Source: Streptomyces lanatus (lineage in GTDB: Bacteria; Actinomycetota; Actinomycetes; Streptomycetales; Streptomycetaceae). From it: a stretch of DNA of 42,889 nt. Below, piece after piece: positions 7,711 to 15,175 of this stretch (its first letter is position 1; every line of letters begins with the position of its first letter). The translations under genes were made by a program, and so were the position numbers. Location: positions 1 to 42,889 of the forward strand of contig NZ_BNBM01000004.1 in the NCBI RefSeq assembly GCF_014655715.1. The letters run 5' to 3'. The notes beneath the pieces are model-generated. The model saw nothing but the letters and a program-made list of their open reading frames with translations. It did no database searches and was not told where the DNA came from.

Positions 7711-8081
7711 CCAAGGCATCACGCGCCTCCTCGCCTTCGCCGGTGATCCGATCGTCCAGGCCCGCCCCCTGCCCGCACCCGCCCAGCGACATCTCCGACA
7801 CCGCCCCCGACAGGCATTGAACGCTGATGGTCAGGCCCGCAGCCGTCGGCGTCGGCAGCCCGCGTTCTCGACAGACGACACCAGCCGGCCACTCAGGCGT
7901 TGCAAAATATGCATTCCTCTGTTGCGCTCATCGCATCGTGGCTTGAGAGTGGCCGCCTGAGACCAGCAGCACGCCCTCGGCGTCAGCGGCAGGACTCCCC
8001 CATCAGCAGAAGCGGTGAAGGCCCGGTCCCGGAGCAAGCAGGGGCTCGGCCGACCCGGTCGGATCAACACAGGGAATCATT
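7711..8081. other. Upstream region of the alpha/beta-hydrolase gene
   Basis: No gene is supported. An A/T-rich island at 7898-7930 contains CGTTGCAAAATATGCAT and a nearby GTTGCG. The GTTGC core resembles the arm of the inverted repeat before the IclR gene at 9042-9058, so it may be the promoter/operator of the gene at 8082. Confidence 0.35.
7898..7914. promoter_or_regulatory. Candidate IclR-controlled promoter/operator
   Basis: CGTTGCAAAATATGCAT is an A/T-rich, partly palindromic site (TGCA on each side of AAATA) with a second GTTGC at 7921. It lies about 170 bp before the hydrolase start. The link to the IclR gene is inferred only from the shared GTTGC core. Confidence 0.3.
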
Positions 8082-9002
8082 GTGATCGAGAAGGAAACCG
8101 CGTTTTACAGCGAAGGCAGCCGCCTCGAGGCCACCCTCTACTACCCCGACGACCTGCCGGAGGGCGGTCGGCATTCCGCGCTTGTCATCAACTCCGGCTA
8201 TCAGGGATTCAACGAGTTCTACCCGAAGCTGTTCGCCCAGCGGATGACCGGGCACGGGTTCGTCTGCCTCGGCTTCGACTACCGCGGCATGGCGGACAGC
8301 GAGGGCGAGAAGGGCCGGGTCCTGATCGAGGAGCAGGTCCAGGACGTGCGCAACGCGGTGACGTTCATCCGCGCGCAGGACGACATCGATCCCGCCCGTG
8401 TCGGGCTCATCGGCTGGGGCATGGGCGCCGCGAACGTCATCCTCGCCGCCGAGAAGGCCGGCGACGTCGCGGGCGTCGCTTCCCTGAACGGGTTCTACGA
8501 CGGGGAGCGCTGGCTCAGGTCCATCCACACCTACGACGAGTTCCTGAAGATCGTCGACGAGGTGGAGGAGGACCGGGTGCGCCGGGTCGTCCAGGGCGAG
8601 TCCAAGCTTGCGGACACCTTCGCCCACTACCCGCTCGACCCGGCCACCGGTGACTACGTCGAGAAGGAGCTGTCCCAGGTCTACGGGTTCGGGCACCCGA
8701 CCCGGCTGCAGTTCACGGAGTCCATCCTGGACTTGAAGGTCGAGAACATGGTGGCGAACCTCGCGCCGACACCTCTGTTCGTCGCGCACGGCGAGCGGAA
8801 CTCGCTGCATCCCTATGAAGAGGCCCGGTCCCTGTACGCGTCCGCCGCGTCACCCAAGACTCTCTACACGATCCACGGGCGGCACAACGACTTCATGTAC
8901 GGCGACCACCCGGAGTTCCTGCTGCTGTGCGACCGTCTGCAGGAGTTCTTCGACGAGGCCTTCCGCGTCTCCGCCGCTCCCGCCCGGAGCATCTCCGCCT
9001 GA
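8082..9002 (+). CDS. Alpha/beta-hydrolase-fold protein lacking the nucleophile Ser
   Basis: The encoded protein has 306 aa, is cytosolic and resembles the dienelactone-hydrolase/YcjY group (FDYRGMADSEGEKG oxyanion region near residue 65-78). At the nucleophile elbow the sequence is LIGWGMGAANV (about residue 107-117), where G-x-S-x-G is expected; the Ser position is Gly. The acid position reads HGERNSLHP (Asn where Asp is usual), while the His appears kept in HGRHNDFMYG. Ordinary esterase chemistry is therefore unlikely; a lyase, decarboxylase or binding role is possible. GTG 8082 has AGGGA 6 bases upstream. It precedes the IclR gene and the transporter operon, so it probably belongs to the same pathway. 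Confidence 0.8.
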   Translation: MIEKETAFYSEGSRLEATLYYPDDLPEGGRHSALVINSGYQGFNEFYPKLFAQRMTGHGFVCLGFDYRGMADSEGEKGRVLIEEQVQDVRNAVTFIRAQDDIDPARVGLIGWGMGAANVILAAEKAGDVAGVASLNGFYDGERWLRSIHTYDEFLKIVDEVEEDRVRRVVQGESKLADTFAHYPLDPATGDYVEKELSQVYGFGHPTRLQFTESILDLKVENMVANLAPTPLFVAHGERNSLHPYEEARSLYASAASPKTLYTIHGRHNDFMYGDHPEFLLLCDRLQEFFDEAFRVSAAPARSISA

Positions 9003-9041
9003 CGGCAGGGCAAGCGGCCCCAGGGCAAGTGGTGCAGAAAA

Positions 9042-9058
9042 TGCAACGCCATGTTGCG
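9042..9058. promoter_or_regulatory. Inverted repeat before the IclR gene
   Basis: TGCAACGCCATGTTGCG contains the perfect inverted repeat GCAAC-N5-GTTGC, 51 bp before the IclR start. The size and position suit an autoregulatory IclR operator. Confidence 0.45.
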
Positions 9059-9108
9059 TGCACCACGGCCCCCCATCTAGCTATTCATACCGCTACGAAG
9101 GAATCGGT

Positions 9109-9912
9109 ATGGCTCTTGAGCAGAATGAGACTCCCGCAGCGCGGAGCGGTGCTTCGCGAGTGATGGCGATCCTGGACGCCCTCGCGGCGGCGGATCCGGC
9201 TGTGTTCCCGGACGGGCTGAGCGTGGCCGATGTCGCCAGGGCGGTGGGGCGTGAGAAGTCCGTCGTGTCCCGGCAGCTCAGGAGCCTGCTGGAGACGGGC
9301 ATGGTTGCCAGACGTGATTCCGGGCGGTACGAGCTGAGTTGGCGGCTGTTCGCACTGGCGGTCCGGGCGGGCGACCAGCGGCTGACCAAGCTCGCGGCCC
9401 CGTTGCTGCTCAGGTTGACCGAGACGGTACGGGAGCGCACCTACCTGAGCGTTCTCAGCGACGGTGAGGTGCTCACCGTACTGTCGGAGGGCTCCCGGCG
9501 GTCGATCGAGGCCGTGAACTGGGTGGGCCGTACGATCCCGGTGCACCGGAGTTCCAGTGGCATGGCCCTGCTGATGGACTACGAGGACGAGCACATCCTC
9601 GACATGGTCCGGCGCGGCGGGAGCGGCGTTTCGGACCGCGAGGCGCGCGACTTCCTCGCTCAGGTGCAAGAGGCCCGCCGACGGGGATACACGGTCGCGA
9701 ACCGCATCTTCGACCCGGAGTTGCTGGGCATCGGGGCACCGGTCCGGGATTTCACCGGCCGGGTCAGCGCCGCGGTGAACATCTCCGGTCCCGCGTTCAG
9801 GATCGAGCCGCACATCCACGCTTTCGGCGGGCATCTGCTTTCGATGGTGCGGGCCTTGCAGGCATCCCTCGGCTCCGACGTGCGCCCTTACGCCGAGACA
9901 GGCGATCTCTGA
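9109..9912 (+). CDS. IclR-family transcriptional regulator
   Basis: The encoded protein has 267 aa. The N-terminal winged HTH spans residues 12-80 (SRVMAILDAL, LSVADVARAVGREKSVVSRQLRSLLE), and the C-terminal ligand-binding domain is about 95-255 (RTYLSVLSDGEVLTVL, VHRSSSGMALLMDY, AVNISGPAFRI). IclR proteins bind small carboxylic or aromatic effectors and control neighbouring catabolic genes. It lies between the hydrolase-fold gene and the OpuC-type transport operon, all on the plus strand, and has an inverted repeat just upstream. ATG 9109 follows a GAAGGA site; longer in-frame starts fall inside the preceding gene and lack homology. Confidence 0.88.
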   Translation: MALEQNETPAARSGASRVMAILDALAAADPAVFPDGLSVADVARAVGREKSVVSRQLRSLLETGMVARRDSGRYELSWRLFALAVRAGDQRLTKLAAPLLLRLTETVRERTYLSVLSDGEVLTVLSEGSRRSIEAVNWVGRTIPVHRSSSGMALLMDYEDEHILDMVRRGGSGVSDREARDFLAQVQEARRRGYTVANRIFDPELLGIGAPVRDFTGRVSAAVNISGPAFRIEPHIHAFGGHLLSMVRALQASLGSDVRPYAETGDL

Positions 9913-9977
9913 CGGCTCCGCCGCCTACCGACAACCACCGTTCGAGCCCCGTAGAACCGGAGAATCCGGAGAACACC

Positions 9978-10085
9978 ATGCGACATCTCGCTCGTCCCCT
10001 GCCCGAGTCGGGGCCCACCGGCCCCCGTCAGCCGGTCCTCCAGGTGGTCGTGAGTCGTGCCGGCAGAGGGCTGGCCACTCCATGA
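9978..10085 (+). CDS. 35-codon leader ORF coupled to the transporter operon
   Basis: ATG 9978 follows CCGGAGAACACC, a good ribosome site, and the frame runs 35 codons (MRHLARPLPESGPTGP...) to a TGA that overlaps the ATG of the first permease gene (ATGA, 10082-10085). The peptide is basic and Pro-rich, with no signal or membrane segment, and I recognise no family. The exact stop-start overlap with a permease that lacks a strong site of its own suggests translational coupling. It may be a regulatory leader or a tiny conserved protein. A chance frame is possible. Confidence 0.4.
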   Translation: MRHLARPLPESGPTGPRQPVLQVVVSRAGRGLATP

Positions 10086-10729
10086 GCCTCCTCTCCTACA
10101 TGGCCGACAATTCCGGCCACCTACTGTTCCTGGCCGAGCAGCACATCGAACTCGTGCTGATCAGCGTCGCGTTGTCCGCGGTCATCGGGATCGGACTCGC
10201 CCTTCTCACCCAGTCCGCACCCGGCCTGCGTCACGCTCTGCTGTCGCTCACGGGTTCCCTGTTGACCATCCCCTCGTTCGCCCTGTTCGCCCTCATGATC
10301 CCCGTCATGGGGCTCGGTGTCGCCCCGACCATCGCCGCCCTGACCGTCTATGGGGTCTTCCCGATCCTGCGTAACACGGTCACGGGCATCGAGGAAGTCG
10401 ACCCGGCCGTCGTCGAGGCGGCACGCGGCCTCGGCATGGGCCCGGGGCGCCGGATGCGCACCGTTGTCCTGCCGCTGGCCTGGCCGGTGATCCTCAACGG
10501 GATCCGCACGGCGACGATCATGCTGGTCGCGACCGCGGCCATCGGGGCCGTGGTGCGTGGCCCGGGTCTGGGTCAGCTGATCTTCCGTGGACTGGAACGC
10601 ATCGGGGGAGCCAACGCGTTGGAGGAAGCCCTCTCGGGAGTGATCGGAGTGGTGCTGGTCGCTCTGGTCCTCGACCTGCTGTTCATAGCGATTGCCAAGA
10701 TCACTGCTCTGCGAGGATTGAATGTCTGA
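10082..10729 (+). CDS. ABC transporter permease, OpuC/ProW type (first)
   Basis: The encoded protein has 215 aa and is an inner-membrane protein with about five or six hydrophobic segments of the MetI-like fold. The cytoplasmic coupling loop VEAARGLGMGPGRRMRTVVL is at about residues 116-135, as in OpuCB/OpuCD and YehW. Conserved LTIPSFALFALMIP and GVFPILRNTVTGI confirm the osmoprotectant (quaternary amine) transporter subfamily. ATG 10082 overlaps the leader-ORF stop, and its 3' end overlaps the ATPase gene by 8 bases. Together with the ATPase, second permease and binding protein it makes a complete importer. Substrate is inferred only: betaine, choline, carnitine or a similar solute. Confidence 0.88.
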   Translation: MSLLSYMADNSGHLLFLAEQHIELVLISVALSAVIGIGLALLTQSAPGLRHALLSLTGSLLTIPSFALFALMIPVMGLGVAPTIAALTVYGVFPILRNTVTGIEEVDPAVVEAARGLGMGPGRRMRTVVLPLAWPVILNGIRTATIMLVATAAIGAVVRGPGLGQLIFRGLERIGGANALEEALSGVIGVVLVALVLDLLFIAIAKITALRGLNV

Positions 10730-11726
10730 CAGGCCCACCCCGAACTCAGACGCCATGATCTTTCTGGACCAGGTCTCCAAGCGATACCCGGGCCAGGAGA
10801 CAGCGGCCGTCTCCGAACTCTCCATGGAGATCAAGCAAGGAGAGTTCGTCGTCCTGGTCGGCCCGTCCGGATGCGGGAAGACCACCACCCTGCGGATGAT
10901 CAACCGCCTCATCGAGCCGACTCACGGGCGGATCTTCATCGACGGCAAGGACGTCACTCACGCCGACGTGGACGACCTGCGGCGCGGCATCGGCTACGTC
11001 ATCCAGCAGATCGGCCTGCTGCCTCACCTGACGATCGCGGACAACATAGCCCTCGTACCCAGGATGCTCGGCGTGAAGAAGTCCGAGCGCCGCAGGCGCG
11101 CGCAGGAGCTGCTGGAGATGGTCGGGCTCGACCCGGCCCTCTACGCCGACCGATACCCCAGGCAGCTCTCCGGCGGCCAGCAGCAGAGGGTCGGGGTCGC
11201 CCGCGCCCTCGCCGCCGATCCGCCGGTGATGCTGATGGACGAGCCGTTCGGCGCCGTGGACCCGATCGCGCGGGAGAAGCTCCAGATGGAGTTCGTGCGG
11301 CTCCAGGAACGTATCCGCAAGACGATCGTGATGGTCACGCACGACATCGACGAGGCACTGCGCCTGGGCGACCGCATCGCCATCTTCGGTCCCGGCTCCC
11401 GCCTGGCCCAGTTCGACACTCCCCTGGAGATCCTCTCCAATCCCGCCGATGACTTCGTACGCGACTTCGTCGGATCCGGCGCCCCGGTGCGGCGGCTGTC
11501 GCTCCTGAAGGTCTCGGACGTCATCGCCGCCACCCCGTCCGACCTGCCGAGCGGTGCGAACGCGATCGCGGTCGACGCCGGTGAAAGCGTCCACCGGGCG
11601 CTCGAACTGGTCCTGGGTTCAAGGGCGGAGGGCATAGAGGTCAGCGTCCCCGGCGACGGCAGCCGCTACCTCGACCTCCAGACTCTGCTCACCGCGGCCG
11701 CCCAGCCGGCGAAGGTCCTCTCATGA
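10722..11726 (+). CDS. ABC transporter ATPase, OpuCA/ProV type
   Basis: The encoded protein has 334 aa. Walker A GPSGCGKTT lies near residue 47, the Q-loop in YVIQQIGLLPH (about 92), signature LSGGQQQRV near 149, Walker B VMLMDEPFGAVDP near 168, and the H-loop in VTHDIDEAL. The C-terminal 70 residues resemble a shortened CBS-like regulatory tail (LKVSDVIAATPSDLP). It energises the two permeases. ATG 10722 sits inside the end of the first permease gene, and its stop overlaps the second permease start (ATGA), so all are translated as one unit. Family sequence conservation with glycine-betaine importers is strong, but substrate choice depends on the binding protein. Confidence 0.9.
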   Translation: MSDRPTPNSDAMIFLDQVSKRYPGQETAAVSELSMEIKQGEFVVLVGPSGCGKTTTLRMINRLIEPTHGRIFIDGKDVTHADVDDLRRGIGYVIQQIGLLPHLTIADNIALVPRMLGVKKSERRRRAQELLEMVGLDPALYADRYPRQLSGGQQQRVGVARALAADPPVMLMDEPFGAVDPIAREKLQMEFVRLQERIRKTIVMVTHDIDEALRLGDRIAIFGPGSRLAQFDTPLEILSNPADDFVRDFVGSGAPVRRLSLLKVSDVIAATPSDLPSGANAIAVDAGESVHRALELVLGSRAEGIEVSVPGDGSRYLDLQTLLTAAAQPAKVLS

Positions 11727-12484
11727 GCACCGCGGCGGTCCAAGCGGTCACCTCCCGATCGGAGACGCGCCGTTCCAGGACCTGGGTCCTGCCGCTGGTC
11801 GTCCTCGCCCTGCTGGGAGCCCTCTGGGCCTACGTCGGCTCCCTGCGCCTGGACTCCATCGAGACCCGCAGCCTGGCCTCCGACGTCGTCCTGACGGCAC
11901 TGTGGGAGCACGTCCAGCTCGTCGTCGCCTCGACGCTGCTCACCATCGCCATCGGTGTCCCCCTCGGCGTGCTGCTGACCAGGCCCGGCATCAGCAGGGC
12001 GGGGGTGGTCGTGCTCGCGGCCGCCAACGCCAGCCAGGCGGTGCCGTCCATCGGCGTGCTGGTGATCCTGGCCATGGTCTTCGGCGTCGGCTTCTGGATG
12101 GCCGTGGTGGCGCTGGTGCTGTACGCCCTGCTTCCCGTGCTGCGCAACACCATGGTCGGGATCCGCCAGGTCGACCCGGCGCTGATCGACGCGGGCCGTG
12201 GCATGGGCATGAGTCCCCGGGAGGTGCTCCTCACCATCGAACTGCCCCTGGCGGTCCCGGTGATGCTGGCGGGCATCCGCGTGGCACTGATCCTCAACGT
12301 CGGCGTGGCCACCCTCGCCGCGTTCACCAACGCCGGCGGCCTCGGCTCCATCATCTCCTCCGGCATCTCCCTCGACCGGACGCCCGTGCTCGTCGTCGGC
12401 AGCGCCCTCACGATGGCCCTGGCGCTGACCGTCGACTGGCTGGCCGGCCTGGCCGAGCGGGCCCTGCGTCCGCGCGGCATCTGA
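11723..12484 (+). CDS. ABC transporter permease, OpuC type (second)
   Basis: The encoded protein has 253 aa with about six membrane segments starting with WVLPLVVLALLGALWAYV (residues 16-33). The fold and motifs match OpuCD/YehY: ASQAVPSIGVLVI, LLPVLRNTMVGI and coupling loop IDAGRGMGMSPREVLL. ATG 11723 overlaps the ATPase stop by four bases. The N-terminal 15 residues are polar. It pairs with the permease at 10082 as a heterodimeric channel, the usual OpuC arrangement. Confidence 0.88.
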   Translation: MSTAAVQAVTSRSETRRSRTWVLPLVVLALLGALWAYVGSLRLDSIETRSLASDVVLTALWEHVQLVVASTLLTIAIGVPLGVLLTRPGISRAGVVVLAAANASQAVPSIGVLVILAMVFGVGFWMAVVALVLYALLPVLRNTMVGIRQVDPALIDAGRGMGMSPREVLLTIELPLAVPVMLAGIRVALILNVGVATLAAFTNAGGLGSIISSGISLDRTPVLVVGSALTMALALTVDWLAGLAERALRPRGI

Positions 12485-12541
12485 CACCTCTTCCCGGTCC
12501 ACCCCCCGCACACACCGTCAAGCACCACGAAGGACTTCAGC

Positions 12542-13492
12542 ATGCGCAGAAACACCCTGGCTGCGGCCGGTCTGCTCAGCCTCGCGCTCACCAGCGGCTG
12601 CGCTCTCGGCAGCTCCGGCGCCGAGCAGGGCAGCGGCCCCGCGGAGAGCGGTCCCCTCAAGGGGGCCACCGTGAACGTCGCTTCCAAGAACTTCACCGAG
12701 CAACTGCTGCTGTGCGAGATCACCGCCCAGCGGCTCGAGTCGCAGGGAGCGAGCGTCAAGCGCACCTGTGGCATGAGCGGGACGAACGCCGTCCGTGCCG
12801 CGCTGACCGGCGGCTCCGTGGACATGTACTGGGAGTACACCGGCACCGGCTGGCTGGCCCTGCAGCAGCAGGGGACCAACACCGACCCGAACGCCGTCTA
12901 CAACAAGGTCAGCGCCCTGGACAAGGCCGAGCACGGCGTGGTGTGGCTGCCGCCCGCGGCGGCGAACAACACCTATGCCGTAGCGGCGAAGACGCAGACG
13001 GCGAAGAAGCTGGGCGTCTCCACGCTCTCGGACTACGCGGCGCTCGCCGAGAAGGACGCGGGCAGCGCCGGCTTCTGTGGCGCCTCGGAGTTCTTCGGCC
13101 GCGACGACGGGTGGACCGGGCTGCAGAAGGCGTACGGCTTCAGCCTCCCCAAGGGCGATGTGGCGGAGCTGGCCGAAGGCCCGATCTACAACGCCGTCGC
13201 CAAGGGCAACCCGTGCAACTTCGGTGAGGTGTTCGCCACCGACGGCCGGATCTCCGCCCTCGGGCTGACCGTCCTGAAGGACGACAAGAAGTTCTTCCCG
13301 CCCTACAACCTCTCGCTGAACGTGCGGGACGCCGTCCTGAAGAAGTACCCGAAGATCCAGACGGTGATGAATCCGGTGAGCGAACGGCTGACCACCGCCG
13401 AACTGCAGCAACTCAACAAGCAGATCGACGTGGACGGCAAGAGGCCGGAGGAGGTCGCGAGCCAGTGGCTCAGCACCAACAAGCTGAAGTGA
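12542..13492 (+). CDS. Substrate-binding lipoprotein, OpuCC/OsmF type
   Basis: The encoded protein has 316 aa. The N-terminus is a lipoprotein signal with lipobox LTSGC, so Cys20 should be lipidated and the protein anchored outside the membrane. The mature part is the QAT/OpuAC fold: VNVASKNFTEQLLLCEI at about 43, SVDMYWEYTGTGW near 93, YNLSLNVRDAVL near 258. Trp and Tyr residues in these motifs form the aromatic cage for quaternary ammonium groups in relatives, so a trimethylammonium-like ligand is plausible. It starts 57 bp after the second permease gene. Its stop overlaps the nitrilase gene, linking transport to metabolism. Confidence 0.9.
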   Translation: MRRNTLAAAGLLSLALTSGCALGSSGAEQGSGPAESGPLKGATVNVASKNFTEQLLLCEITAQRLESQGASVKRTCGMSGTNAVRAALTGGSVDMYWEYTGTGWLALQQQGTNTDPNAVYNKVSALDKAEHGVVWLPPAAANNTYAVAAKTQTAKKLGVSTLSDYAALAEKDAGSAGFCGASEFFGRDDGWTGLQKAYGFSLPKGDVAELAEGPIYNAVAKGNPCNFGEVFATDGRISALGLTVLKDDKKFFPPYNLSLNVRDAVLKKYPKIQTVMNPVSERLTTAELQQLNKQIDVDGKRPEEVASQWLSTNKLK

Positions 13493-14349
13493 CGGCGGCG
13501 AGCCCGGAGGAGCCCCGCACGCTTCGTGTGGGGCTCCTCCAGACCGCGCCCGTCTTCGGCGCGGTGGAGGAGAACCTCGCCCGGATCGCCGAACTGCACG
13601 ACGAACTCGGCCCGGTCGACCTCGCGCTCACCCCGGAACTCTCGGCCAACGGCTACGGATTCGCTCCCCACCGGGAGACGGACCTCCTCACCGCCGACGA
13701 TCCCCGGCTCGCCGCCCTCGTGTCCGCCGGCGTCGGAGTGGGCTTCGCCGAGAGGAACGGCGACGGACTGCCCTGGAACGCCTACCTGTTGCAGGATCCG
13801 CTGACCGGGATCCGGCATCTCCAGCGGAAGCTCCACCCCGTCTCCTACGCACCCTGGAACGAGCAACTGTCGTTCCGGCCCGGTACGGAGCTGAGGACCG
13901 CCGCTTTCAGTGCCGCCAGGATCGCCACGGCCATCTGCAACGACATGTGGCATCCCGTCGTCCCGTGGCTGGCCGCCCAGGGCGGCGCCGAGGTCCTGTT
14001 CGTGCCCGTGGCCAGCATGACGGGCTCCGACCCGGCGAGGATCCGCCGCACCTGGGAGGTGATCCTCGAGCATGCCGCCGTGCTGCTTCAGTGCTACGTC
14101 GTCTTCGTCAACCGCTGCGGCACCGACGACGGGGCCCGCTTCTGGGGCGGCTCCCGCGTCGTGGGCCCGGACGGCGACGTCCTGGCCCACCTCGGGGAGG
14201 AGCCGGGGGCCGCTGTCGCCGAGCTCGACCTGACGGCCGTGCGCCGGCTTCGGGCGGACGTACCCCTGCTGGCGGAGTCCCGCACCGAGTTCCTTGCCGA
14301 TGCGTTCGGAACGAGCCTCGGCCACGAAGGGGAGCAACTCCGTGTTTGA
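13465..14349 (+). CDS. Carbon-nitrogen hydrolase (nitrilase superfamily)
   Basis: The encoded protein has 294 aa, is cytosolic and should hydrolyse a C-N bond in an amide, nitrile or carbamoyl compound. The Glu-Lys-Cys triad is visible: Glu in LALTPELSANG (about residue 58), Lys in LQRKLHPVSYAP (about 122) and Cys in TAICNDMWHPV (about 158). A second Glu before the Cys, WEVILE..., and NRCG follow the fold. GTG 13465 is favoured by GGAGGAGG ten bases upstream and overlaps the binding-protein gene by 28 bases; GTG 13489, in a GTGA overlap, is an alternative. The product is probably an aliphatic amidase or N-carbamoyl-type enzyme acting on the imported solute. Confidence 0.87.
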   Translation: MAQHQQAEVTAASPEEPRTLRVGLLQTAPVFGAVEENLARIAELHDELGPVDLALTPELSANGYGFAPHRETDLLTADDPRLAALVSAGVGVGFAERNGDGLPWNAYLLQDPLTGIRHLQRKLHPVSYAPWNEQLSFRPGTELRTAAFSAARIATAICNDMWHPVVPWLAAQGGAEVLFVPVASMTGSDPARIRRTWEVILEHAAVLLQCYVVFVNRCGTDDGARFWGGSRVVGPDGDVLAHLGEEPGAAVAELDLTAVRRLRADVPLLAESRTEFLADAFGTSLGHEGEQLRV

Positions 14350-15175
14350 CGTCCATGTCCATGCCGCACCCGATGTGCTCCAACGCATCGGCTACGACGA
14401 CCAGATCGGCGCCAGTTACATCGCGGCCGGCTACACCGGCTTCGTCCTGAAGGCCCACCACGAATCCACCGTGGGCCGCGCCAGCGCCCTCGGCCGCTCG
14501 TCCGGGCTGGAGGTCGTGGGGGGCATCGCCCTCAACCGTGCCGTCGGCGGCATCAACCCGGCGGCCGTCCTGTCGGCTCTGTCCACCGGCGGCCGGGTCG
14601 TGTGGTTCCCCACGGCGGACGCCCACACCCAGGAGAGCGCCCGGCTGCCACGGCTGGGCGACCTCGACGCACGTCTGGACCGCTCCGCGCTGTCCGTCCC
14701 ACCGGTCATGGCCGCGGACGACTCCGCGGCCAAGGACGTCGCCTTCGTGCTCGACCTGATCGCCGAGCACGACGCGGTGCTGTGCACGGGGCATGTCAGC
14801 GGCGCGGAGTGCCGGTGGCTGCTGGACCAGGCCCTGGCCCGGGGCATCGGCAGGTTCCTGCTCACCCACCCCTCCTACACCGTCCCAGGTATGGAGGTAC
14901 GGGAGATCGCCGAACTCGCCGAGCGGGGCGCCCGCGTGGAGATCACCGCCTACCAGCTCTTCCACCAGCCCGGGATGACGGCCGCCCGGCTGGCCGCCGT
15001 CGCACGGGCCGCGGGGCCGCGTCTGGTCCTGTCCTCCGACGCGGGACAACCCGACAGCCCCGAGCCTCCCGCGGCCCTCGAACAGCTCATCGCCGCGCTC
15101 GCCGCCGAGGGACTGGACCCCGGATGGCTCCGGGACGCCGCCGGCGACACCCCCGGGGAGCTGGTCCTCCCATGA
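14342..15175 (+). CDS. DUF6282-type metal-dependent hydrolase (amidohydrolase-like)
   Basis: The encoded protein has 277 aa. It opens with FDVHVHAAPDVLQRIGYDD, the HxH metal site of amidohydrolase-like TIM barrels. Further candidate ligands follow: VLKAHHEST, LCTGHVSGAE, LLTHPSY and LSSDAGQ. The pattern matches the DUF6282 family, whose reaction is not established. GTG 14342 overlaps the nitrilase stop by 8 bases and has GGGGAG upstream, giving a start directly before the HxH motif. The next gene overlaps by ATGA. In context it could open a ring (lactam, imide or lactone) or remove a second amide. No signal peptide is seen. Confidence 0.8.
   Translation: MFDVHVHAAPDVLQRIGYDDQIGASYIAAGYTGFVLKAHHESTVGRASALGRSSGLEVVGGIALNRAVGGINPAAVLSALSTGGRVVWFPTADAHTQESARLPRLGDLDARLDRSALSVPPVMAADDSAAKDVAFVLDLIAEHDAVLCTGHVSGAECRWLLDQALARGIGRFLLTHPSYTVPGMEVREIAELAERGARVEITAYQLFHQPGMTAARLAAVARAAGPRLVLSSDAGQPDSPEPPAALEQLIAALAAEGLDPGWLRDAAGDTPGELVLP

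Noticed and set aside
9934..9952. T-loop-like GTTCGAGCCCCGT
   Set aside because: No acceptor, D or anticodon arms can be built around it, so it is not a tRNA. No tRNA, rRNA or CRISPR array was found in the window.
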